The notes: generated from the letters alone by a model not told the origin. Positions 18,441-30,697 are shown, counted from the stretch's first letter. The stretch: 64,000 bases of DNA from Desulfurispora thermophila DSM 16022 (GCF_000376385.1 NZ_AQWN01000008.1:122920-186919), one strand, 5' to 3'. Program-made: numbers and translations.

Positions 18441-19163
18441 TTGACTGTTCAAGCAGTGCTGTTTGACATCGGGGCCACTCTGGTCACCGGGCCGCCCCTC
18501 TCACCGGTATCCCGCCTGCTGCAGATCACCGGCTGGCCGGAGCAGATGAGGCCCGCCGTCAGCCGGCTGATCATGTGCCGGGAACTGGCGGGACCCGATG
18601 AACTGTGCCGGGAACTGGAGCAACTGGTTCGGCTGGAGGACGGGCTGCCGGGAGTTGCTCCGTCCCTGACCCGGGAGCAGCGGCAGCAGGTGGCCGAACT
18701 GTGGCAGAGCCAGCGCACCGCCGCCCGCCTGCTGCCCGGTGCCCGCAATGCCGTACTGGGAGCTAAAACGCACGGCTTTAAAGTGGGCCTGGTGTCCAAC
18801 ATCTGGCCCCCTTATTATGCTTCATTTTGTACTGCCTGGCCGGGTATAGAGCAACAAATGGACGCTTTAGCATTGAGCTTTCGCGTCGGAGTAGCCAAGC
18901 CCGATCCGCGCTTGTATCAGCACGCCCTGGCTGTTTTGCAACTGCCACCGCAGCAGGTGTGGATGGTGGGCGATACATATTACAACGATATTCTGCCGGC
19001 TATTAAGCTGGGCATGCGCACAGCCTGGGTGCTCTGCCGGCCGGACAAGGAGGCCGACGCCCTGCGGGGCGTGCAGGAGGGGCGCCTGCCCGCCCCCGAC
19101 CTGGTGGTGCCCGACCTGCGCCAGCTGGATCTGGCGGTGTTATTGCGCGCCAATGCCCAGTAG
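18441..19163 (+). CDS. HAD-superfamily hydrolase-like protein with altered motif I
   Basis: A 240-residue cytoplasmic protein with HAD motifs: LFDIGATLV at residues 6-14, LVSNIW (motif II), GVAKPDPRLY (motif III lysine) and GDTYYNDI (motif IV). The nucleophile Asp is present, but the second Asp of the usual DxD is Gly (DIG), which normally supplies the general acid. It may therefore act on another leaving group, or be impaired. Start TTG 18441 has AGGAGG upstream and follows comEB without a gap. Substrate unknown; a nucleotidase role would fit the neighbours but is only inference. Confidence 0.75.
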   Translation: MTVQAVLFDIGATLVTGPPLSPVSRLLQITGWPEQMRPAVSRLIMCRELAGPDELCRELEQLVRLEDGLPGVAPSLTREQRQQVAELWQSQRTAARLLPGARNAVLGAKTHGFKVGLVSNIWPPYYASFCTAWPGIEQQMDALALSFRVGVAKPDPRLYQHALAVLQLPPQQVWMVGDTYYNDILPAIKLGMRTAWVLCRPDKEADALRGVQEGRLPAPDLVVPDLRQLDLAVLLRANAQ

Positions 19164-19187
19164 CGTGCCCAAGATAGTGGCTGAGCA

Positions 19188-19237
19188 GCGGGTGTGCCAA
19201 TCCTGAACGAGCCCGTCTGGAGTACCGGCTGCAGCAC
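19188..19237 (+). repeat. left-end fragment of the 208-bp palindromic repeat
   Basis: Fifty bases from GCGGGTGTGCC to GCAGCAC match the left end of the copies at 61837 and 63908 with one visible change. The match then stops abruptly 97 bases before the next gene start. Confidence 0.85.
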
Positions 19238-19333
19238 ATGAAGAGCCAGCAAATTATGCAGTATGATGACCGCTGCACATGCTCACAAGCAAAAGGCAAC
19301 AGTAAACAGTATCTCTACAAGGAGCAAAGAAAC

Positions 19334-19945
19334 ATGGACATAATAAAAGTGGAAAAACACAGCGCAGAAGAACTGCTGGCCAGGCTGCGCCGCGTGGGCA
19401 TGTTCACCGACCCCGCCCGGCACGTCTACCGCGACTGCACCATCAGCCTGGAAAAAATCCGGCCCGAATTCCTCTCGCCACCCCAGACATACGTGCTCAC
19501 CGGCGAACTGCTCAAAGTGCGCCAGCTGCGCTGGGCCCTGCGCGAGCACGGCATTGATCTCTTCGCCCTGAACGGCTATGTCAGCATCTACCTGGCCGGC
19601 TGCGACGAGCCGGTGGACGTGCTGCCGCCCGTGGTGGAAGAGTCCATCGAGGCCGACGGCCGGCCGCACCTTTTGATCTGCGACGGCATGCACCGGGTCA
19701 CCCTGGCCCGGCAGGAAAACATCATCCCCCAGGTCATCTACGTGCGCGGCCTGCCCGCCGACCTGCCCTACTACGCCTATCCCGTGCCCGGCGGCTGGGC
19801 GGCGGTGGAAATGCGCGAGGACCTGCCGCCCGGTTACATCAAAAAATGGCACCGGATCAAGAACTACAAAACCCTATACCGGGACTTCAACACGGCCTTT
19901 CAGAATGTAGGCGGTCCGCGGGGCAACTTTGTCAAACAGGGCTGA
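19334..19945 (+). CDS. ParB/sulfiredoxin-like hypothetical protein
   Basis: A 203-residue soluble protein I cannot assign to a characterised family. Residues around LLICDGMHRVTLARQ resemble the DGxHR core of ParB/sulfiredoxin-type nucleotide-binding folds, and an N-terminal helical part precedes it. There is no HTH resembling that of chromosomal ParB. ATG 19334 is set by ACAAGGAG nine bases upstream; the frame continues upstream only into a repeat fragment. It stands 75 bases before wecB and could belong to sugar-nucleotide metabolism, but no direct evidence links them. Confidence 0.6.
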   Translation: MDIIKVEKHSAEELLARLRRVGMFTDPARHVYRDCTISLEKIRPEFLSPPQTYVLTGELLKVRQLRWALREHGIDLFALNGYVSIYLAGCDEPVDVLPPVVEESIEADGRPHLLICDGMHRVTLARQENIIPQVIYVRGLPADLPYYAYPVPGGWAAVEMREDLPPGYIKKWHRIKNYKTLYRDFNTAFQNVGGPRGNFVKQG

Positions 19946-20020
19946 TGCGGGTGCCGGCCTGCCGCCGGCGGGACGGCCCGCCCGTATTCCAAACCATAAT
20001 TGCATATGAGGCGTTAAACC

Positions 20021-21187
20021 ATGAAAAAAATCCTTGTCGTCTTCGGTACCCGGCCGGAGGCCATCAAAATGGCCCCCCTGGTGCAGGAATTGCAAAAATA
20101 CCCGGACGAGATCGACTGCCGGGTGGCGGTCACCGCCCAGCACCGGGAAATGCTGGACCAGGTGCTGCAGCTTTTTCAAATCCGGCCCCACTACGACCTG
20201 AACATCATGCAGGCCGGCCAGACCCTGTCCGGCATCACGGTGCGCGCCCTGACGGGGCTGGAGGAAATCATCCGGGCGGAAAAACCCGACCTGGTGCTGG
20301 TGCACGGCGACACCACCACCACCTTTGCCGCCGCTCTGGCCGCCTACTACTGCCAGGTGGCGGTGGGCCACGTGGAGGCAGGTCTGCGCACCCACAACAA
20401 ATACTCGCCATTCCCCGAGGAATTGAACCGCCACCTGGCCGGGGTGATTGCCGACTGGCACTATGCCCCCACGGCGCTGGCCTGCCGCAACCTGCAGGCC
20501 GAGGGCGTGGCGCGGGAAAAAATCTTCATCACGGGCAACACAGTGATTGATGCCCTGCTGGCCACCGTACGGCAAAACTATGTCTTTGCCGAAGACGACC
20601 TGAATAAAATAAATTACCAGAGCAGAAAAATATTGCTGGTCACCGCCCACCGGCGGGAAAACCTGGGTCCGCCCATGCACAGCATCTTCCGGGCCTTGCG
20701 CGCCCTGGTGCGGGAATTTGCCGATGTAGAGGTGGTTTTCCCCGTGCACAAAAACCCGGCGGTGCGCCAGGCGGTGCAGCAGGAACTGGCCGGCCTGCCC
20801 CGCGTGCACCTGATCGAGCCGCTGGACTACGAGCCCTTTGTCAATCTGATGCAGCGCTGCTACCTGGTTTTGACCGATTCGGGCGGGCTGCAGGAAGAAG
20901 CGCCCGCGCTGGGCAAACCCGTGCTGGTGCTGCGTGACACCACCGAGCGGCCCGAAGCCGTGCAGGCGGGCACGGTGCAACTGGTGGGCACGGCCGAGCG
21001 GCAGGTGTACCGGGCCGCCGCCCGCCTGCTCAGCGATCCGGCCGCCTACCGGTCCATGGCCGAGGCCGTCAACCCCTACGGCGACGGCCGGGCCTCCCGC
21101 CGCATCGTCCAGGCCGTGCGCTACGCCCTGGGGCTGAGCGGTGAAAGGCCAACAGAGTTTGCATTTTTGCCGCTCGCCCGGCCATAG
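20021..21187 (+). CDS. wecB: UDP-N-acetylglucosamine 2-epimerase
   Basis: Non-hydrolysing epimerase interconverting UDP-GlcNAc and UDP-ManNAc, precursor of teichoic-acid linkage units and of ManNAcA-containing wall polymers. The 388 residues begin with VVFGTRPEAIKMAPL and carry the conserved HGDTTTTFA, HVEAGLRT, FPEELNR and DSGGLQEEAP blocks. The gene lies directly before the atp operon, as mnaA does in B. subtilis. Its product can feed the UDP-sugar dehydrogenase and the TagA/TagO-type enzymes encoded at 38-50 kb. Confidence 0.95.
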   Translation: MKKILVVFGTRPEAIKMAPLVQELQKYPDEIDCRVAVTAQHREMLDQVLQLFQIRPHYDLNIMQAGQTLSGITVRALTGLEEIIRAEKPDLVLVHGDTTTTFAAALAAYYCQVAVGHVEAGLRTHNKYSPFPEELNRHLAGVIADWHYAPTALACRNLQAEGVAREKIFITGNTVIDALLATVRQNYVFAEDDLNKINYQSRKILLVTAHRRENLGPPMHSIFRALRALVREFADVEVVFPVHKNPAVRQAVQQELAGLPRVHLIEPLDYEPFVNLMQRCYLVLTDSGGLQEEAPALGKPVLVLRDTTERPEAVQAGTVQLVGTAERQVYRAAARLLSDPAAYRSMAEAVNPYGDGRASRRIVQAVRYALGLSGERPTEFAFLPLARP

Positions 21188-21362
21188 CGCCCGCCCGGAA
21201 CAAAAATCCCTTTTGTCACAAGATTTTGTCAACCATTCGGCGGCCAAAACCGGCAGCTCCCGGCGCATTTTTTTTATTTCATCGCTAAAAAAGTCTGGAC
21301 GGCCTGGAGGAATAATTCCTTTTTTGTAGAAACTATAAAATTGGGAAAGGAGCTTAAGCTTC

Positions 21363-21599
21363 ATGCCCGCATCCCGCGACAGTCGCGGCAAAACCAAACC
21401 CGTGCTTTACGCCCTGGCTGTTACCTCCACCATCGGCGCCGAACTGGCCATCACCGTAACAGCCGGTTATTTCGGCGGCAGATTGCTGGACGCCCATTTC
21501 GGCACCTCGCCCTGGCTGCTGGTGACCGGCGTGCTCCTGGGCGTGGGGGCCGGCATCTGGGGGATTGTCACCACCCTGCAGCGCTTCTGGCGTATGTAG
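21363..21599 (+). CDS. AtpZ/AtpI-family small membrane protein
   Basis: A 78-residue protein with two transmembrane helices (about residues 15-37 and 50-72), typical of the AtpZ family encoded ahead of F-type ATP synthase operons; members are proposed to help c-ring assembly or Mg/Ca transport. The ATG at 21363 has AAAGGAG about ten bases upstream. The following gene is AtpI-like, so the pair matches the AtpZI arrangement. Confidence 0.78.
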   Translation: MPASRDSRGKTKPVLYALAVTSTIGAELAITVTAGYFGGRLLDAHFGTSPWLLVTGVLLGVGAGIWGIVTTLQRFWRM

Positions 21600-21728
21600 T
21601 TCCCGCCGTCCGGGCTGCGGAGAAGGCGGGCAGCAGGAGCAGTGTGCTTAAAGCACCGCGCAGGTTTCTCTGCATTATTCTTGCTCGCTACGGGGCGCAG
21701 TTTATACAGCACAAGGAGAAGCGGTAGT

Positions 21729-22133
21729 TTGCCAAAACAAAAAGGGTCCCTGGAAGAACTGGACAGGCAGATATCGGTCACGCTGCGTGCCTGCGGGCTG
21801 GCCATTTTGCTCCTGGCCCTGCCGGTGGCAGTTTGGCCGCAGGACGGGCTGCTGCGGGGCATCCTGCTGGGCCTGGCCGCCGGTACATACAATATGTACA
21901 CTCTGGGCAACCGGGTGCGGCAGATTGCCGTGCTGACGGGCGACGCGGCCAAAGGAGCCATGAAACGGGGCCTGGCCATGCGCCTGGGATTGATTGTGGC
22001 CGTGCTCTATTTCGCCTGGCAGAGCGGTTTGTTTAATCTGTACGGCGTGGGGGCGGGGCTTCTGGTTCCATCCTTGATCGCCACAGTGTCCGGTATTGTG
22101 CTGGCTCTGCGGCAGGTTTCGCAGGATGGGTGA
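21729..22133 (+). CDS. atpI: ATP synthase protein I
   Basis: A 134-residue protein with four hydrophobic helices, the form usual for AtpI, a c-ring assembly chaperone. A short charged N-terminus (PKQKGSLEELDRQI) precedes helix 1. The start is TTG 21729 with AAGGAGAAG upstream; the frame is open further upstream from 21642 but that part is unconserved in character. It precedes atpB by 125 bases. Confidence 0.8.
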   Translation: MPKQKGSLEELDRQISVTLRACGLAILLLALPVAVWPQDGLLRGILLGLAAGTYNMYTLGNRVRQIAVLTGDAAKGAMKRGLAMRLGLIVAVLYFAWQSGLFNLYGVGAGLLVPSLIATVSGIVLALRQVSQDG

Positions 22134-22258
22134 ACCGGTTGCAGGCCAACCAGAAAATGCCGTATTGGGTGACGGCGCAACAGCCGGCCAAAATACAGAA
22201 TATGGCCTATTTTGCTAATAAATTAAAATTTACAAACAGAAAGGGGTGAGAAGGAGAA

Positions 22259-22991
22259 ATGATGTCATTGGAACAAGTCCACGAAAACCTGGATCTGTGG
22301 GGTTTTCTGGAAATAGGCCATCACGGGGTGTTGCCCACCGCCATTGGCAATGTCAACGTCAAGACCCTGGTCATGACCTGGATAGTCATGGGTCTGATCA
22401 TCCTGTTTACCGTCAGTGCCACCCGCAATATGCGCGTGGACCGGCCGGGCAAACTGCAGCTGATTATGGAGGAACTCTTCCAGTTTTTACGCGGCCTGGT
22501 ATATGAAAATATCGATCCCAAAAAAGGCGCCGGCCTGATGTGCCTTATTCTCAGCCTGTTCACATTCCTGCTGTTCAGCAACCTGTGGGGCCTGGTGCCC
22601 ACCATGATGTCGCCCACCGCCGATGTCAACACCACGCTGGGCATGGCCATTATGGTCTTTTTGCTGGTGCAGGTGCTGGGCATCAAGTACAAGGGCGCCA
22701 AGTTCTTTAAACACTTTATCGAACCATTCGTCTTTTTCCTGCCTCTGGTTATCGTGGAAGAGCTGGCCAAGCCCATCACACTGGCTTTCCGTCTTTACGG
22801 CAACATTTACGCCGGTGAAGTGCTGATCGCCGTGCTGTTGGCCCTGATTGGCCTGACTGCCACATTCCTGGGCGGGTTCATCCCCTCGGTGATCTGGCTG
22901 GCCTTCAGTATCTTTGTAGGCTTCATCCAGGCTTTTATTTTTACCATGCTTACCATTGCCTACATCAGCCAGGTGACCGCCGAACACCATT

Positions 22992-22993
<2 letters not shown>
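22259..22993 (+). CDS. atpB: ATP synthase subunit a
   Basis: Membrane subunit carrying the two proton half-channels against the c-ring. The 244 residues have five to six helices and the essential Arg in the helix reading ELAKPITLAFRLYGN. GAGAAGGAG precedes the ATG pair at 22259/22262. First structural gene of the atpBEFHAGDC order. The stop lies at the foot of a long inverted repeat reaching toward atpE. Confidence 0.96.
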
Positions 22994-23309
<316 letters not shown>

Positions 23310-23361
23310 GGACTCATCGCCTTAAAAAAGTGGTCAGAAAGCTGAGGAGTTAAGGTGGGGC

Positions 23362-23393
23362 AGCGGGCTGTGGCTTTTGCAGCCAGGCCCGCT
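23362..23393 (+). promoter_or_regulatory. hairpin between atpE and atpF
   Basis: AGCGGG and CCCGCT arms with an inner GGCT/AGCC stem. No T-run follows, and atpF starts 49 bases later, so it is likely an mRNA-processing or stability element rather than a full stop. Confidence 0.45.
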
Positions 23394-23441
23394 CTCCATT
23401 CCTCCCGCTCCCAGGTAACGGAAGGAGGGTTAGGAGGTAAC

Positions 23442-23948
23442 ATGGAAGCTGTAATCAAATCCCTGGGCCTCAATGCAACTCTGGTGGCACAAATTTTCAA
23501 CTTTATCATACTTTTAATTTTCCTGCGCGTGGTTGTCTACAAGCCGCTGGTCAACGTCATTGAACAAAGACAAAACGCCATTGCCAAAAACGTAGCCGCG
23601 GCGGAAGAAGAAAGAAAACAGGCCGAAGCGCTGCGCCAGCAGTACCTGGCCGACATGCAAAAAGCCAAAGAGGAAGCGCAAGCCATTATCCAGCAGGCCA
23701 CCAAGACGGGCGAAGCCCAGGCCCAGCAGATTATCGAAGCTGCCAAGGCCGAAGCCGCCCGCATCAAGGAAAGCGCCCTGCAGGACATTGCCCGGGAGAA
23801 GGAGAAGGCGGTGGCAGAATTGCGCGACCAGGTGGTCACCCTGTCCATCCTGGTGGCCGGCAAGATTATCGACCAGAAGATGACCGGCGACATTCAGCAC
23901 TCGCTGGTGCAACAATTTATTAAAGAGGCAGGGGATCTGCCATGTTAA
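23442..23948 (+). CDS. atpF: ATP synthase subunit b
   Basis: Peripheral-stalk subunit of 168 residues: one N-terminal membrane helix (about 12-32, [18 protein letters not shown]) and a long charged coiled coil. ATG 23442 follows GGAGGGTTAGGAGG. The end overlaps the atpH start by seven bases. Only one b gene is present, so the stalk should be a homodimer. Confidence 0.94.
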   Translation: MEAVIKSLGLNATLVAQIFNFIILLIFLRVVVYKPLVNVIEQRQNAIAKNVAAAEEERKQAEALRQQYLADMQKAKEEAQAIIQQATKTGEAQAQQIIEAAKAEAARIKESALQDIAREKEKAVAELRDQVVTLSILVAGKIIDQKMTGDIQHSLVQQFIKEAGDLPC

Positions 23949-24484
23949 AGGGAGCCGTAGGCGGCCGCTACGCCGAGGCCCTGTATGAACTGGCCGCCCG
24001 GGACGGCAAAGTGGATGCCATTGAGCAGGAACTCAAGGCCGTCAACCAGGTGGTGCAGGAAAACCGGGAGTTGCAAAAGGTCTTATTCCACCCCAGGATT
24101 ACCGCCGAGGAAAAAAAGGCGCTCCTGGACGAGCTCTTTAAAGGCAAAATCGGCGATGTAACTCTGGAATTTTTAAAGTTTCTGGTGGAGCGCCAGCGGG
24201 AACAGTTTTTGCCCGACATCGTGGAATTTTTCGTTCAGCTGGCCAACAAGGCCCGTAATATTGTAGCTGCCAGTGTGACTTCGGCCGTAGAATTAAACCC
24301 CGATGAGCGCAAGGCGCTGGAAGGTGTCTTGAATAAAATTACCGGCAAAAATGTGCAAACAGCGTATCGCGTTGACCCCTCCCTGATCGGCGGAGTGGTG
24401 GTAAAAATCGGCGACCGGGTGCTGGACGGCAGTGTGCGCACCCGGCTGGCGGCAATGCGCGAGCATTTAAGGCAAATAAGCTAA
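23942..24484 (+). CDS. atpH: ATP synthase subunit delta
   Basis: Joins the b stalk to the top of the alpha3beta3 head. The 180 residues have the OSCP/delta pattern: N-terminal [12 protein letters not shown], an all-helical domain, then the C-terminal [17 protein letters not shown]. The start overlaps atpF, indicating translational coupling. Confidence 0.94.
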   Translation: MLKGAVGGRYAEALYELAARDGKVDAIEQELKAVNQVVQENRELQKVLFHPRITAEEKKALLDELFKGKIGDVTLEFLKFLVERQREQFLPDIVEFFVQLANKARNIVAASVTSAVELNPDERKALEGVLNKITGKNVQTAYRVDPSLIGGVVVKIGDRVLDGSVRTRLAAMREHLRQIS

Positions 24485-24496
24485 AGATAGGGGTGA

Positions 24497-26029
<1,533 letters not shown>

Positions 26030-26073
26030 GGAAAGAGCCCTTATCCGGGAGTTTAAGGTGGTGAGAAAAGTAG

Positions 26074-26928
26074 ATGCCCAGTCTGCGTGATTTAAGGCGC
26101 CGGATCAAGAGTATCAAGAGCACCCAGCAGATCACCAAGGCCATGAAGGCCGTGTCCGCGGCCAAAATGCGCCGCGCCCAGGAGTCGGTGACCATGGCCC
26201 GGCCCTACGCCAAACGGCTGATTGACGTGTTGGGACGGGTGGGTTCGGTGACCCGGGGGGTGAAGCACCCGCTGCTGGAGGTACGCGAGCCCAAAAACGT
26301 GCTCTATGTCATTGTCACGGCCGACCGGGGCCTGTGCGGCGGCTTTAACGCCAACGTCATCCGCAAGGCCACCATCGAGCTGCGCGACAAGCCCAATGCC
26401 AGCCTGGTCTGCGTGGGGCGCAAGGGGCGCGACTTTTTCCGCAAGCGCGGTTACAATATCATTCAGCAGTACGTGGGCCTGGGGGAAAACATCAGCGCCG
26501 CCCAGGGCAAGGAGATCGGCGAGTTTATCATCGAAAAGTATGCAGCTGGCGAAGTGGATGCCGTTTACCTGATTTACAGCGAGTTCGTCAACGTGCTGGT
26601 GCAGCGGCCCACCATGGTCAAACTGCTGCCGGCCGAACCGCCCCAGGGCGAGGCCGATGAGAGCAAGCTGGTGGAGTATATCTTCGAGCCCTCGGCGGAA
26701 GAAGTGCTGGCGGCACTCCTGCCCAAGTACGTGGTCAACACTGTATTCCAGGCCCTCCTGGAGTCCAAGGCCGGCGAACACAGCGCTCGCATGACGGCCA
26801 TGGACAACGCGACCAAGAACGCATCGGAAATGATTGCCAAACTGACGCTGTCCATGAACCGGGCCCGTCAGGCCGCCATCACCAAGGAAATTTCCGAGAT
26901 TGTGGGCGGTGCGGCGGCCCTGGAGTAA
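26074..26928 (+). CDS. atpG: ATP synthase subunit gamma
   Basis: Central rotor shaft, 284 residues, with the N- and C-terminal helices that form the coiled coil: [18 protein letters not shown] at the start and [21 protein letters not shown] at the end. The Rossmann-like middle contains [11 protein letters not shown]. Standard length. Confidence 0.96.
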   Translation: MPSLRDLRRRIKSIKSTQQITKAMKAVSAAKMRRAQESVTMARPYAKRLIDVLGRVGSVTRGVKHPLLEVREPKNVLYVIVTADRGLCGGFNANVIRKATIELRDKPNASLVCVGRKGRDFFRKRGYNIIQQYVGLGENISAAQGKEIGEFIIEKYAAGEVDAVYLIYSEFVNVLVQRPTMVKLLPAEPPQGEADESKLVEYIFEPSAEEVLAALLPKYVVNTVFQALLESKAGEHSARMTAMDNATKNASEMIAKLTLSMNRARQAAITKEISEIVGGAAALE

Positions 26929-26977
26929 AGAGGGCGGCGTAAAGAGTGGCCAGAGTATTAGCGCGCGAAGGAGGTAA

Positions 26978-28387
<1,410 letters not shown>

Positions 28388-28390
28388 GCC

Positions 28391-28657
28391 ATGGCTGAAA
28401 AAACCCAGCGTTTGGAGATTGTCACTCCGGAGAAAAAGGTCTTTAGCGGTGACGTGCGCTTTGTGGTTGTCCCCGGCGTGGAGGGCGAACTGGGCTTTCT
28501 GCCCGACCACGCCCCCCTGGTCAGCGCCCTGAAAAACGGCAAGGTGCGCGTGCAGCAGGAGGGCCGCCAGCTCAAATTCAACGTGGCGGGCGGCTTTGTG
28601 GAAGTGCGCAACAGCCGGGTGATGGTGCTGGCCGACTCGGCCGAACCGGTGGAGTAG
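28391..28657 (+). CDS. atpC: ATP synthase subunit epsilon, short form
   Basis: Eighty-eight residues covering only the N-terminal beta-sandwich domain (LEIVTPEKKVFSGDV ... GELGFLPDHAPLVSAL ... VAGGFVEVRNSRVMVLAD). Typical bacterial epsilon subunits have about 130-140 residues; the C-terminal helix pair that can bind ATP and block reverse rotation is missing. The stop TAG at 28655 is followed by unrelated sequence and two terminators, with no remnant of a C-terminal domain in other frames, so this looks like a settled short form and not a recent frameshift. The gene should still complete rotor assembly but lack the usual self-inhibition. Confidence 0.93.
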   Translation: MAEKTQRLEIVTPEKKVFSGDVRFVVVPGVEGELGFLPDHAPLVSALKNGKVRVQQEGRQLKFNVAGGFVEVRNSRVMVLADSAEPVE

Positions 28658-28701
28658 AGCCGGGTGGTATGGTGTATATGTGCATATAGCCGGTAATAAT
28701 T

Positions 28702-28745
28702 AGCGGGAACTTCTGTCGCGCGGCGACGGGGTTCCCGCTTTTTTA
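28702..28745 (+). terminator. terminator 1 of the atp operon
   Basis: AGCGGGAAC pairs with GTTCCCGCT across a 20-base GC-rich loop, followed by TTTTTT. Confidence 0.9.
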
Positions 28746-28747
28746 TG

Positions 28748-28787
28748 GCACCTGTTGCCTCTCGGCAGCAGGTGCATTTTATTTTTT
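28748..28787 (+). terminator. terminator 2 of the atp operon
   Basis: GCACCTGTTGC pairs with GCAGCAGGTGC with one mismatch, followed by ATTTTATTTTTT. Tandem with the previous terminator. Confidence 0.85.
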
Positions 28788-28818
28788 AGCTATACAACAT
28801 GTAAATATATGGCAATCA

Positions 28819-28827
28819 TGGTATAAT
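28819..28827 (+). promoter_or_regulatory. extended -10 element before spoIID
   Basis: TGGTATAAT, a TGnTATAAT extended -10. No good -35 is seen. A sigma-E promoter, expected for spoIID from B. subtilis, is not obvious. Confidence 0.4.
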
Positions 28828-28854
28828 ATAAATAAAAAGTGGAGTCGCTTGACC

Positions 28855-29880
28855 ATGAAAAAATTTCGCCAACCGCGCCCGGCACGCTATTTCCTGCTTC
28901 TGCTGGGCGGCCTGCTGCTCATGTACACTGTGCTTCCCCTGCTGGTCTTCCATTACCAGGTGAAGGTAAAGCCCCGGGGCACCGTGGTGCGCCTGTACCG
29001 CCACGCCAGCGACCGGGTGGTCAAGCTGGACCTGGAAGAATATGTGCAGGGGGTGCTGGCCGCCGAGATGCCGGCCGAATACCCCCTGGAAGCCTTAAAG
29101 GCCCAGGCTGTGGCCGCCCGCACATATGTATTGAGGCGCCTGGGCGGCGGCCTGTACAACCCGCCCCACCCCGGCGCCGACATCTGCGACGACCCGGCGC
29201 ACGGCCAGGCCTACAAGGACACCGGCCAGCAGCAGAAGGACTGGGGAGCCAAATATCCCTACTACTATTATAAAACCATGCGCGCCGTGCGCGAGACCGC
29301 CGGCCAGGTGGTCACCTGGCAGGGGCAGTTAATCGATCCGCTCTATCATGCCTCCTGCGGCGGGCGGGGTACGGCGGCGGCCTGGGATGTTTTCATCCTG
29401 GACGTGCCCTACCTGCAGGCCGTACCCTGCCCGCACAGCGCGGCCCGGGCGGAAAAAGACCGGACCACAGTGCAGATGTCCCTGGCCGAACTGGAACAGC
29501 GCCTGGAGGTGAGCAGCGCGGTTCTGCCGGCGCTGGCCCGCCCGGGCGGTCGGGAGGCCTCCGGTTCAGGGGAGGCTGCAGCCGGGACCCCCCTGCTGGC
29601 AGCGGCTACCACCACCCCCGGAGGGCGGGTTACCGCCTACCGCCTGGGCGACCGGCAGTACAGATCGGCCGAGGTGCGCCGCCGGCTGGGTCTGCGCTCC
29701 GACCAGTTTGAGCTGAACATCGTGGGTGACAGGGTAACCATCCAGGTTTATGGTTACGGCCACGGTGTGGGTCTGTGCCAGGTGGGGGCGGGGGAAATGG
29801 CTGCTGCCGGCAAAAGCTACTGGGAAATTCTCACTCACTACTATCCGGGAGCAAAGGTGGGCCGGATGTATAACCAGTAA
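28855..29880 (+). CDS. spoIID: stage II sporulation protein D
   Basis: Membrane-anchored lytic transglycosylase that, with SpoIIM and SpoIIP, thins septal peptidoglycan during engulfment. The 341 residues have an N-terminal membrane helix (about 12-32), then the SpoIID domain with the catalytic Glu71 in VLAAEMP and the helix LEALKAQAVAARTYVL. The Cys in YHASCGG and the late GYGHGVGLCQVGA motif are family marks. ATG 28855 has GGAG upstream. Followed by the spoIIQ-type gene, an engulfment pair as in B. subtilis. Confidence 0.94.
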   Translation: MKKFRQPRPARYFLLLLGGLLLMYTVLPLLVFHYQVKVKPRGTVVRLYRHASDRVVKLDLEEYVQGVLAAEMPAEYPLEALKAQAVAARTYVLRRLGGGLYNPPHPGADICDDPAHGQAYKDTGQQQKDWGAKYPYYYYKTMRAVRETAGQVVTWQGQLIDPLYHASCGGRGTAAAWDVFILDVPYLQAVPCPHSAARAEKDRTTVQMSLAELEQRLEVSSAVLPALARPGGREASGSGEAAAGTPLLAAATTTPGGRVTAYRLGDRQYRSAEVRRRLGLRSDQFELNIVGDRVTIQVYGYGHGVGLCQVGAGEMAAAGKSYWEILTHYYPGAKVGRMYNQ

Positions 29881-29946
29881 TAAATCCGGTCAAAATGTTA
29901 ACTAGCAAACTATTGTGCCAGATCCACCGCTGGAGGGAGTAATATT

Positions 29947-30660
29947 ATGAAAATCCGTGTTCTGACCGGTAGGCCAGCCCTGGCCGGTGCCCTTAAATCC
30001 ACTCTCAGAAGCCGCCTGAAACCTGCTCTGCTGGTGCTGGCCCTGATCAGCAGCCTGGCCGGGGCGGCCTGGTACAGCTACCCGGCGCTGTCGGGCATCA
30101 TCAGCCAGCTGTCAGGGTTGCCGGTTCTTGAACAGTTAGCGCCTGCGCTACCCCGAGAGAAAGGGCGGGAAACCGTGCAGGGGCAGAGCGGCCCTGCCGC
30201 TCGGCATGAGCAAAATTCCACCGGCCAGAACAGCAATGCGGCTTTGCCAGCCGGCTCGCAGACCGCGGTTGCGCCGGAGATGCCGCCGGAAAAATACATC
30301 CTGCCGGTCAGCGGTCGCCTGCTGGGCGGTTTCGGCATGACCTACAGCCCGGTGCACAGAGATTATCGCTTCAGCGACGGTCTGGACATAGAAACCTCCC
30401 CGGGGCAGCCCGTGCTGGCGCCGGCACCCGGGCGGGTGGTGGAGGTGCGGGCGGACAGCAACCTGGGAACGCTGCATCTGGAACTGGCCGGTGGTATCTC
30501 CTGCCGCATCAGCGGCCTGAAAACCACCCCCCTGCCGGCGGCCGGGCAGCAGGTCTTTCAGGGTGAAGTGATCGGCTATACCGCCGGCACGGTACCTGTG
30601 CATATTGCCGTAAGCAAAGACAACCGGGCGATCGACCCGGGAGAAGTCTTTGATTGGTAA
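29947..30660 (+). CDS. spoIIQ: SpoIIQ-type degenerate M23 protein
   Basis: A 237-residue protein with one N-terminal membrane helix (about 24-44), a low-complexity linker and an M23 domain at about 115-235. The zinc site is lost: the first His of HxGxD is Ser (FSDGLDIE) and the first His of the HxH pair is Pro (VPVHIAV). B. subtilis SpoIIQ is likewise catalytically degenerate and instead forms a zipper or channel with SpoIIIAH across the intermembrane space. Position directly behind spoIID supports the name. Orthologues in some clostridia keep an active site, so this copy follows the Bacillus pattern. Confidence 0.85.
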   Translation: MKIRVLTGRPALAGALKSTLRSRLKPALLVLALISSLAGAAWYSYPALSGIISQLSGLPVLEQLAPALPREKGRETVQGQSGPAARHEQNSTGQNSNAALPAGSQTAVAPEMPPEKYILPVSGRLLGGFGMTYSPVHRDYRFSDGLDIETSPGQPVLAPAPGRVVEVRADSNLGTLHLELAGGISCRISGLKTTPLPAAGQQVFQGEVIGYTAGTVPVHIAVSKDNRAIDPGEVFDW

Positions 30661-30688
30661 ATATCCACCCCGCCAGTGCTCGCTATTG

Positions 30689-30697
30689 TGCTATAAT
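30689..30697 (+). promoter_or_regulatory. extended -10 element before the AbrB-type gene
   Basis: TGCTATAAT at 30689-30697, 40 bases before the start codon. No clear -35. Confidence 0.45.

Noticed and set aside
19238..19333. N-terminal extension of the ParB-like protein from 19238
   Set aside because: It begins at the broken end of a repeat, and a good ribosome site marks ATG 19334 instead.
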